A stretch of DNA of 64,000 bases. Source: Sorangium cellulosum. GTDB taxonomy: Bacteria; Myxococcota_A; Polyangia; Polyangiales; Polyangiaceae. Below are positions 57,699 through 64,000 of the stretch, piece after piece. Below the pieces are notes generated by a model. The model was not told where the DNA came from. It saw nothing but the letters and a program-made list of their open reading frames with translations, and did not search any database. Both the position numbers and the translations under genes were made by a program. The DNA lies in contig NZ_CP012673.1 in NCBI RefSeq assembly GCF_002950945.1, forward strand, positions 7,950,501-8,014,500, given 5' to 3'. Position 1 is the stretch's first letter. Each line of letters starts with the position of its first letter.

Positions 57699-58610
57699 CT
57701 ACGGCACGAGCACCAGGCGCCCTCGCACCACCCGTTGCTCGAGGAGCGCGTGGGCGAGCGCCGCCTGGGCGAGCGGGAGCACCGTCGTCGGCGGCGGTGA
57801 GAGCTGCATGCCGAGCAGCTCGCGCGTGGCGACGCGCAGCGCGGCGCCGTCGAGATCCTCGGTCGAGTAGCCGGTGAGGGTGCGCCCGTCGAGCAGGCTC
57901 CAGGCATCGAAGGCGACCTCGCCGCCGGCCGCTGCGCCGACGATGCAGTAGCGACCGGCCGGGCGGAGCGCGGCGACGAGCGTCGGGAAGAGCGCACCGG
58001 CGACGCCGTCGAGCACCACATCGGCGCTCCCGGGCTGCGGCGGGGGCGAGCTGCGCTCGAGCGCGACCACACTCGCGCCGAGCGCGCGCCCGATCTCGAC
58101 CGCAACGGCGCCTACCCCGCCCGTCGCCCCCGAGACGACGAGCGTTTTGCCGTCGAGCGGCCCGAGCCTTCGCATGGCCTCGAGCGCCGTCACGCCAGCG
58201 AGCCCGACAGCGGCGAACTTCACCGGGTCGAGGTCCGCCGGCAGCGGCGCGAGCGCGCCGGCCGCAACGGTGACGTGCTCGGCGTAGCCGCCGTCGCGCT
58301 CCGCGCGCACGCCGCCGAGGCCCTGCATCATCGTCCAGGCGCGGTCCCCGACGACGAGCTCGCTCACGTCGCCCGCCACCTCGACGACCTCGCCGACGAC
58401 CTCCAGGCCCGGCACGTAGGGGAAGCGCCGTTCCCTCTTGATCGGCCAGTTGCCGGCGCGGATCTCGAGGTCCGAGTGGTTGACCGACGACGCGAGCGCC
58501 CGCAGCCGCACCTCGCCGCGCGCGAGCGGCGCCAGCGCGACCTCCTCGACGGCGAGGACTTCGGGCGGACCGGTCCGCCGCATCACGACCGCGCGCGATC
58601 TCGTCAGCAT
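57699..58610 (-). CDS. medium-chain zinc-free quinone oxidoreductase-like protein (MDR)
   Basis: A 303-residue NADPH-dependent oxidoreductase. ATG 58610 gives MLTRSRAVVMRRTGPPEVLA, the usual QOR start; the longer frame adds 12 unlike residues. GroES-like part: ALASSVNHSDLEIRAGNWPI, PYVPGLEVVGEVVEVAG. Rossmann part: VVSGATGGVGAVAVEIGRAL. No structural or catalytic zinc cysteines are present, so it belongs to the quinone/enone reductase branch. It reduces reactive carbonyls or quinones. No operon partner is evident; the GNAT gene is 130 nt upstream on the same strand. Confidence 0.88.
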   Translation of the reverse strand: MLTRSRAVVMRRTGPPEVLAVEEVALAPLARGEVRLRALASSVNHSDLEIRAGNWPIKRERRFPYVPGLEVVGEVVEVAGDVSELVVGDRAWTMMQGLGGVRAERDGGYAEHVTVAAGALAPLPADLDPVKFAAVGLAGVTALEAMRRLGPLDGKTLVVSGATGGVGAVAVEIGRALGASVVALERSSPPPQPGSADVVLDGVAGALFPTLVAALRPAGRYCIVGAAAGGEVAFDAWSLLDGRTLTGYSTEDLDGAALRVATRELLGMQLSPPPTTVLPLAQAALAHALLEQRVVRGRLVLVP

Positions 58611-58746
58611 GGCGACCAGCATCCATCGCCGGGCCGGTGTGGTCAATCGACGGCAGCGGCAACTACCCCGACCTGGGTCTCGTCCGACTACCCCGACCGG
58701 GGCGGCCCGCGGAGGTCAGACGGGCCCCCTGGGCCGGACCGCGAGG

Positions 58747-59313
58747 TCAGATCGTCGTTTGACCGAGGCCCAGGTGCCCTGAAGGGGCAGACGCGACCGC
58801 ACCGGCAGCAGCGTCAGCGTGGTCCTCGTGGGCGACAGGCCTCGTCAGATCGACGTCATAGAGCGGCAGCGTGCGTCCGGGAATGGCATCCGACGGCGCT
58901 TGCCCGAGGCAATTCGCGCCCATGCGCTCGTAGAACGGAGCCGCGAAAGGGTCCGCGAGGATCGTCATCCGGCGGCAGCCTCGCCGGCGCGCCTCCGCTG
59001 CGACGTGCCGGAACAGCGCCGCGCCGACACCCAGGCCCATGGCGGGCGGATCCACGAAGAGCAGCCCCAGCTCGGCGACGTCGGGCGGCTTGATGTCCAA
59101 GATGTCCAGGCGCGCGACGCCCAGCGCTCGGTCGTCGCCGTCCACGCCGACGAAGACGCGGCCCTCGCCGATGGCTTCCGCATCGACCTCCAGCGCCGGC
59201 GCGGCGAGCCGCATGAAGGCGGCGTCGTAACCCCAGTGCGCCTTCGATCGCCGGCAGAGCGCGGTGAGGGCGCCCGCCTCGTCGACCCGGGCGAGGCGAA
59301 TCACGGGAAACAT
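58747..59313 (-). CDS. GNAT-family N-acetyltransferase
   Basis: A 188-residue acyltransferase. The acetyl-CoA loop is visible as PPAMGLGVGAALFRHVAAEA (Q/R-x-x-G-x-G/A type, here MGLGVG). Upstream is the strand VAELGLLFV, downstream TILADPFAAPFYERMGANCL, both typical of the fold. The last 35 residues are disordered. Substrate unknown; small amines or protein N-termini are both possible. Start ATG 59313 (the MFPVIRLARVDEAGAL N-terminus is normal for the family). Confidence 0.88.
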   Translation of the reverse strand: MFPVIRLARVDEAGALTALCRRSKAHWGYDAAFMRLAAPALEVDAEAIGEGRVFVGVDGDDRALGVARLDILDIKPPDVAELGLLFVDPPAMGLGVGAALFRHVAAEARRRGCRRMTILADPFAAPFYERMGANCLGQAPSDAIPGRTLPLYDVDLTRPVAHEDHADAAAGAVASAPSGHLGLGQTTI

Positions 59314-59450
59314 CCTCTCAGTGTGCGCCGTCCTCGGTTCCGTGCCAGCGGAGCCCGCCGCTCCCGCAGCCAGGCCGGGTCATGAGCCCCTTCCCGCGTT
59401 CATCCACCGCCTCGGGCAGGCTCTCACGACCAGGCCTGCCGGCAGCTCCG

Positions 59451-61148
59451 TCAAGGCATCACGATCGCGTCGGTGCCCGGGATGGGCCGGAGCTCGATCT
59501 CGGCGACGCGGCGATGCGTGAAGTTGAGCTGCAGGCGGAAGGGCGAGCTGGAGAGCACGGTGGCCTTGGGGCCGCACGCCTCCTGGCCGATCTCGACGGC
59601 CGTCTGGAAGCGGCCGCCGACCAGGGCGCCGTCGTTGCTGAGGCACGAGGTCTGATGTCTGCCGCGCGCCTCGGACCAGAAGACGACACCGAACCCCTTC
59701 TCCTGACCCGCGGGCGGGGGGTACGCCTCGTCGACGTACTCGAACATCCCCACGTGCTGCAGGCTCCCGTAAAAGCCGGTGATGGAACCCTCCCGCCTCA
59801 GGAGACCCGTGGGGCCACACACGCCGTAATCGATATCGTCCCTGTTCCGCCTGTACACGACCGTGCCCACGTCGAGCCCTTCGCAAGCGCTGGCGATGTC
59901 CGTGACCTCGACCGCAGCGGAAGGCGTGCCCGTCACGTCGACGAAGCTCTCGAGCGGGGTGGGTGCAGGCGGCGTCGGCGCCGGATCGCCCTCGCAGAGC
60001 GGGACCATGGTGGGGATCCAGGCCTGGACCGGCCCGGGCTCCGGCAGACGATCACCCCAGCACCAGAGACGGTCATCCTCCAGCACCGCGCAGCTCGTGG
60101 ATCCGAGCACGACCCGCTTCGCACGGCCGGCCCAGAGATCCACGTCGGCGAAGGTCGTGCGGTCGATGCCGGCGCCGTTGCCCAGCTGCCCCTTTTCGCC
60201 CTGCCCCTGGCAGCGAATGCCGCCGTCGGACGTGACGTAACACTGGTTCTCGAAGCTCCTCGCGAAATCAACGGCGGAGGCGTCCGGCACCAGCGCCGGC
60301 TGCGACGGGCAAGAGTTGCCCCCGAGGCGCTTGCCGACGTCGCAATAGACCGCGCCGGACTCCGTTACCGCGCAGTCCTTTCGCAAGGAGACGACGCGCT
60401 CCCCGCCGAAATCCAGCTGCACCGGGGCGCAGGACGCCGCGCGCGGGGCCACGCAGTGAACGGCGCCCGCCTCGTCGAGGCCACACACCACCAGGGGCTC
60501 CGCCGTGATTTCCGCGATCCTCGCGCCGCCGCCGAGCGCCAAGGTCATCCACGCGTCGAGCTCTTCATTCCAGCAGGACACGTCGTTGTCGTTGCGCAGC
60601 ACGCAGAAGAAGTTGTCGTCATAGATCGCGGCCTTCCGGATCCCGGCGGGCGTGTCGGGGAACCGAACGGGCTCTCGCTCGGTGCCGGCGGCGGCGCGCG
60701 CGTCGCTGACGGGCCCGGGCTCGGGTTCACCCCAGTAAAAGAGCTCACCGGCCTGGTTCACGGCCAGGGTCCCGCCGGCCGGGCCGTCGTCGAGCGTGAG
60801 CACTCCGCCCGGCACCGTGATCTGAGCGAGCGCGTCACCGTCCGCCGCGTCGTTGCCCATGCAGCTCTCGAAGCCCCAGCACCACAACGTGCCGTCTTGC
60901 TTGATCACGCAGGTGCAGCCGCCAGGAAAGATCTCGCGCACCTTGCAGTCCGAGCTCCCGTCGCCCGCGCCGCCCGCGCCGCCCGAGCCCGACGCCGGTC
61001 CAGAAGCGTCCATACCGCCGTCGCCGCCGCTCGTCGCGCTCGCCCCGCTGTCCATTCCTCCAGAGCCGTCCGACGGTCCGCCGCCCGAGCAGCCAAGCAC
61101 ATAACCCACGCTCGCCAGAATCGATAACCCACCTAAGCGAATCCACAT
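59451..61148 (-). CDS. RCC1-repeat lipoprotein
   Basis: A 565-residue exported protein. ATG 61148 starts MWIRLGGLSILASVGYVLGC, a lipobox signal, followed by Ser/Gly/Asp linker to about residue 65. The mature part is an RCC1-like propeller: G-x-L-W-C-W-G units (CVIKQDGTLWCWG, GELFYWG, GGIRCQGQGEKGQLGNG, RLWCWGDRLPEPGPV). It is rich in Cys pairs that probably form disulfides. A separate C-terminal domain (about 410-560) is not recognised. Myxobacteria encode many RCC1 lipoproteins of unknown role, thought to bind ligands at the surface. Confidence 0.87.
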   Translation of the reverse strand: MWIRLGGLSILASVGYVLGCSGGGPSDGSGGMDSGASATSGGDGGMDASGPASGSGGAGGAGDGSSDCKVREIFPGGCTCVIKQDGTLWCWGFESCMGNDAADGDALAQITVPGGVLTLDDGPAGGTLAVNQAGELFYWGEPEPGPVSDARAAAGTEREPVRFPDTPAGIRKAAIYDDNFFCVLRNDNDVSCWNEELDAWMTLALGGGARIAEITAEPLVVCGLDEAGAVHCVAPRAASCAPVQLDFGGERVVSLRKDCAVTESGAVYCDVGKRLGGNSCPSQPALVPDASAVDFARSFENQCYVTSDGGIRCQGQGEKGQLGNGAGIDRTTFADVDLWAGRAKRVVLGSTSCAVLEDDRLWCWGDRLPEPGPVQAWIPTMVPLCEGDPAPTPPAPTPLESFVDVTGTPSAAVEVTDIASACEGLDVGTVVYRRNRDDIDYGVCGPTGLLRREGSITGFYGSLQHVGMFEYVDEAYPPPAGQEKGFGVVFWSEARGRHQTSCLSNDGALVGGRFQTAVEIGQEACGPKATVLSSSPFRLQLNFTHRRVAEIELRPIPGTDAIVMP

Positions 61149-61307
61149 CCTCGGCGTGTTCTCACGCGCGCCGCCACGCCGTCAAGCGGAGCGACGCCTG
61201 AGCAGCAAAGGAGCGGCCGCGCCGCGCTGGGAGCAAGGCGATGTCTCACCCAAGACTAACAGGAGCGTCATCGACGCGCGCCCTCGGCCGGTTCTCACCG
61301 CCGCGTC
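61149..61307. other. gap upstream of the tandem repeat, no gene seen
   Basis: GC-rich region holding the RCC1 gene's upstream DNA. No ribosome site or convincing open frame. A short AT-richer patch (61243-61263) includes CCAAGACTAACAGGAGCG. Confidence 0.35.
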
Positions 61308-61364
61308 GCGCAACCTGGGTCGGGTCGCGCAACCTGGGTCGGGTCGCGCAACCTGGGTCGGGTC
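61308..61364. repeat. 19-bp tandem repeat, three perfect copies
   Basis: GCGCAACCTGGGTCGGGTC is repeated exactly three times, end to end, in the intergenic gap before the kelch gene. The same unit forms a decayed array at 57581-57676. 19 is not a multiple of 3, which fits non-coding DNA. Confidence 0.9.
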
Positions 61365-61544
61365 ACGCCGTCGTGACCAAGGCCAACGTGCGGGCCGGCC
61401 TCACGCCCTGCATGCAGCGGCAGAGCGCGCGCGGCGGCGCGGCGATCGAGCGCGTGACCGGCGCGCGCGCGTCGAGCGCGCGCCGTGACGTCGAACCGGT
61501 GCCCGGCGTGAATGTCGGCCGAGCGGGCGCATCGAAGCGGCCGT

Positions 61545-64000
61545 ATGCAATGCTTCGACGACCCCACGCCATCTCCCACCGGCAACCCATCGCCCGGCGG
61601 CCCGCCACCCGGCGGCGCGCGGCGCCCGCCCCGCTCCCGCGAACCCGCGGCGCGCGCGCTGCGGCGGCCCTGCGGCGCGCCGGCTCGCCGCCGCGGCGCG
61701 GGGCTCTCTACCGCGCTCCGGCTCTGCCTCATGGCGCTCACCGCCGTGTTTTCCGCCGGTTGTGCGAGCGGCATGCAGGACGAGCTCGACCCCGCCGAGG
61801 CCGAGCTGCGCGCCCTCTTCCCGGAGCAGGCCGGGCTGGTGCTCGCCGCAGGCGGCGCCCTGGCGCGCGGCGAGCACGGCTATTCCGTGGCGGCGCGCGA
61901 CGAAATCGGGCTGGAAAGCGGCTCATCGGCGCCGGGGTTCGTGGTCCACCTGCCCGAGCACGGGAGCGACGAGGTGCGGATCGAGCTGCCGGACGGCTTT
62001 CACGTGCGCGTCCGCGAGCGCAGGGGGCTCGGCGCCGGGCGGCTCGTGGGGACCCGGGAGGTCGCCGGCGGAGATGCCGTTGCCTATGCGCACGAAGGTG
62101 GGTATTCTTTCTGGACGGCGGCGCGCGGGGGCTACGAAGAGTGGCTCCTCCTCCGGCCGGGCACCTTCCGGCCGGATGCCCCGGTCGCTGTTTGGTCGGT
62201 GCAGGGCGCAACGCTGCGGCGGCGCGGCGAGGCGATCGAGCTCGCCGACGAGGCCGGCGTCGCGCGCCTCGCCGTGACGGCGCCGTCGGCCTACGCGCGC
62301 GGCGGCCGGAGGGTCTCGACGCGCCTCGACGCCGCGGGCGCGACGCTCTCGCTCTGGCTCGACGCCCCGCCGGAGGAGGCCGTGCTGGTCGACCCGCTGT
62401 GGGTGGCGACCGGGACGATGATCACGCCGCGCGCCGAGCACACGGCGACCTTGCTGGACGACGGCAGGGTCCTCATCGCGGGGGGGTTCCTGGGCGAGAA
62501 CATCGGGTTCACTTGCAATCCGGCGTACTCGACGACGCCCCTCGGCAGCGCGGAGGTCTACGATCCCGCGACGGGCGCGTTCCTGGCGGCCGCCCCGATG
62601 GCTGCTGCGCGCGGCGATCACACCGCGACGCGCCTCGCGGACGGGAGGGTGCTGGTCGTCGGCGGAGAGGCCGAGGGCCCGAGCGCCGAGATCTACGATC
62701 CCGCGCTCGATGCGTGGCGAGCGGCCTCGTCGCCCTCGGTGTCGCGGGCGAGGCGCACGGCCACGCTGCTCGACGACGGGCGGGTCCTCCTCGCCGGCGG
62801 CCTCGTCGCCGGCGGAGCGGCCGAGTCCGCGGCGACGGCGAGCACCGAGATCTACGACCCGGCGACCGATACGTGGGCCCCAGGCCCCCCCATGCTGGAT
62901 GTCCGCGCCGGTCACCAGGCCACCCCGCTGCTCGATGGACGCGTGCTCGTCACGGGCGGCACGTCCGGGCCGGTCGGGGGCGCCGTCGAGATCTTCGACC
63001 CGGTGACGGCGACCTGGTCGGCCGCGGCGCCGCTCGACCCCATTCGCTCGCTGACGGCGACGCAGCTCCTCGACGGACGCGTGCTCGTCACGGGCCTCGC
63101 GGGCGCCGCCGCGGTCTACGATCCTGCTGCGGATGTGTGGACCGCGGCGCCGGGCAAGTGGGGCGACACGCCCGCGACGGGCTCGTGGGATGACTGGACC
63201 TACGTGACCGGGCTCGGCGTGCTCGGCGAGGCGGCGGCGCGGCTCCCCGACGGCCAGGTCATGATCAGCGGCGGCATCGAGGCGATCTACTATGCGTTTC
63301 CCTGGGGAGGAACCAGCTGCAGTTCGCTCTATCTGGAACACGCCCACACGGTCTACAATCGAGCCCAGCTCTACGATCCGGTCACCAACGCATGGTCGTC
63401 GGGCGGCTATATCCCGACTCCGCGAGGTTATCACTCCGCCACGTCGCTCGATGACGGCGGGGTCCTCGTGGCGGGTGGGTACACGCTCCTCTGGTCGACG
63501 CGTGAGGGCCAGAGCACCGGCAGCGCCGTCGTGTACACGGGCGACCCCTTGATGAACGGCGCGCCCTGCTCCACCACCACGCAATGTGCGAGCGGGATCT
63601 GCGTGGACGGCGTGTGCTGCGCGTCGGCGTGCAGCCATGCTGAGTGCAGCGCCTGCTCCATCGCGGCCGGGGGCACGGAGGACGGGGTGTGCACACCTGC
63701 CCACGGCGTCTCGTGCGACGACGGCGACGCGTGTACGATCGGTGATTCCTGCGATGCCGGGGTGTGCGCCGGAGCTCCATCGAGCAGCGCGGAGTGCGCC
63801 GCTGGCGAGGGGGGCGCTGGCGCTGGTGAGGGGGGCGCTGGCGGCGCTGGCGCTGGCGGCGCTGGTGCTGGAGCAGGAGGTGCTGGTGCTGGCGACGGCG
63901 GCGCTGGTGGCACTGGTGCTGGAGCAGGAGGTGCTGGTGCTGGCGACGGCGGCGCTGGTGGCACTGGTGCTGGAGCAGGAGGCGCTGGTGCTGGCGACGG
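61545..64000 (+). CDS. kelch-repeat lipoprotein with Cys-rich region (3' end beyond window)
   Basis: At least 818 codons, open to the right edge. The only in-frame ATG giving a full signal is 61545; the hydrophobic core ALRLCLMALTAVFSAGC ends in a lipobox with Cys73, after a long Arg/Pro-rich lead (ATG 61731 would give too short a signal). After a beta domain (about 85-280) come kelch units: HTATLLDDGRVLIAGGF, GSAEVYDPATGAFLAAAPMA, then ATLLDDGRVLLAGGLVAG and so on, at least six blades. Next is a Cys-rich segment (CASGICVDGVCCASAC) usual in myxobacterial surface proteins, then Gly/Ala repeats (63864 onward). A MYXO-CTERM tail could follow outside the window. Confidence 0.87.
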   Translation, partial: MQCFDDPTPSPTGNPSPGGPPPGGARRPPRSREPAARALRRPCGAPARRRGAGLSTALRLCLMALTAVFSAGCASGMQDELDPAEAELRALFPEQAGLVLAAGGALARGEHGYSVAARDEIGLESGSSAPGFVVHLPEHGSDEVRIELPDGFHVRVRERRGLGAGRLVGTREVAGGDAVAYAHEGGYSFWTAARGGYEEWLLLRPGTFRPDAPVAVWSVQGATLRRRGEAIELADEAGVARLAVTAPSAYARGGRRVSTRLDAAGATLSLWLDAPPEEAVLVDPLWVATGTMITPRAEHTATLLDDGRVLIAGGFLGENIGFTCNPAYSTTPLGSAEVYDPATGAFLAAAPMAAARGDHTATRLADGRVLVVGGEAEGPSAEIYDPALDAWRAASSPSVSRARRTATLLDDGRVLLAGGLVAGGAAESAATASTEIYDPATDTWAPGPPMLDVRAGHQATPLLDGRVLVTGGTSGPVGGAVEIFDPVTATWSAAAPLDPIRSLTATQLLDGRVLVTGLAGAAAVYDPAADVWTAAPGKWGDTPATGSWDDWTYVTGLGVLGEAAARLPDGQVMISGGIEAIYYAFPWGGTSCSSLYLEHAHTVYNRAQLYDPVTNAWSSGGYIPTPRGYHSATSLDDGGVLVAGGYTLLWSTREGQSTGSAVVYTGDPLMNGAPCSTTTQCASGICVDGVCCASACSHAECSACSIAAGGTEDGVCTPAHGVSCDDGDACTIGDSCDAGVCAGAPSSSAECAAGEGGAGAGEGGAGGAGAGGAGAGAGGAGAGDGGAGGTGAGAGGAGAGDGGAGGTGAGAGGAGAGD
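63864..64000 (+). repeat. 51-bp tandem repeat in the kelch gene linker
   Basis: Unit starts GGTGCTGGAGCAGGAGGTGC and is 51 bp long, with copies at 63864, 63915 and 63966 (the last cut by the window edge). It encodes a 17-residue Gly/Ala/Asp unit (GAGAGGAGAGDGGAGGT). Copies are almost identical at all codon positions, so the array is young and may continue to the right. Confidence 0.9.

Overview
The window is very GC-rich (about 70 % by eye) and looks like the chromosome of a large-genome myxobacterium of the Sorangium/Polyangiales type. The evidence is: divergent eukaryote-like Ser/Thr kinases at the left edge; many secreted lipoproteins whose signal peptide is followed by a Gly-rich low-complexity linker; one MYXO-CTERM-like sorting tail on a glycoside hydrolase; an orphan type VI secretion (T6SS) island of the DUF2169/pentapeptide/VgrG/DUF3540/DUF4150 type; and pervasive dispersed small repeats. 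I found no rRNA, tRNA, CRISPR array or intact insertion sequence.

Layout. 0-4 kb: two divergent kinase genes, a small heat-shock protein, a methyltransferase, an AraC-family remnant and a 160-bp hairpin repeat. 4-8.2 kb: a TetR regulator divergent from a TVP38-type membrane protein that overlaps an MBL-fold hydrolase, then an overlapping P-loop ATPase/lipoprotein pair. 8.3-18.3 kb: secreted lipoproteins (GH43-like, GH128 with ricin lectin, a single-CxxCH lipoprotein, a frameshifted lipoprotein, a giant SBBP-repeat lipoprotein) with an inverted second copy of the hairpin repeat. 18.6-24 kb: a B12-binding radical SAM enzyme, a DnaJ-zinc-finger-like protein, a GH19 muramidase bicistron that may be a T6SS cargo, and an NmrA-type reductase with palindromic control sites. 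24.2-28.5 kb: arylsulfatase lipoprotein and an eight-heme cytochrome fused to TPR repeats. 28.5-39 kb: a GST, an AT-rich foreign lipoprotein, two GH43 enzymes with near-identical promoter modules, a VOC/AraC pair, an amidase and an SGNH hydrolase lipoprotein. 39.9-51.1 kb: the T6SS effector-delivery island, closed by a strong hairpin. 51.2-64 kb: a GH27 alpha-galactosidase, a 5'-truncated HExxH protein, GST, Gfo/Idh-type protein, MDR oxidoreductase, GNAT acetyltransferase, an RCC1 lipoprotein and a kelch lipoprotein running off the right edge.

Function. Two themes dominate. The first is surface glycan attack: GH43 (three copies), GH128, GH27, SGNH esterase-like and sulfatase proteins, almost all carrying a lipobox or anchor and CBM6, CBM13 or NPCBM-like binding modules. 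This suits a polysaccharide-degrading soil organism. Two GH43 genes share a TTGACA promoter with a perfect 14-bp palindrome in the spacer, which points to one shared repressor not encoded here. The second is contact-dependent delivery: the VgrG island has overlapping or closely spaced genes, no core T6SS apparatus, and a VgrG tip split from a downstream protein by one in-frame TGA. Between these lie gene remnants (AraC, SBBP, MFS, unknown) and repeated elements, so this is an actively rearranging accessory region.
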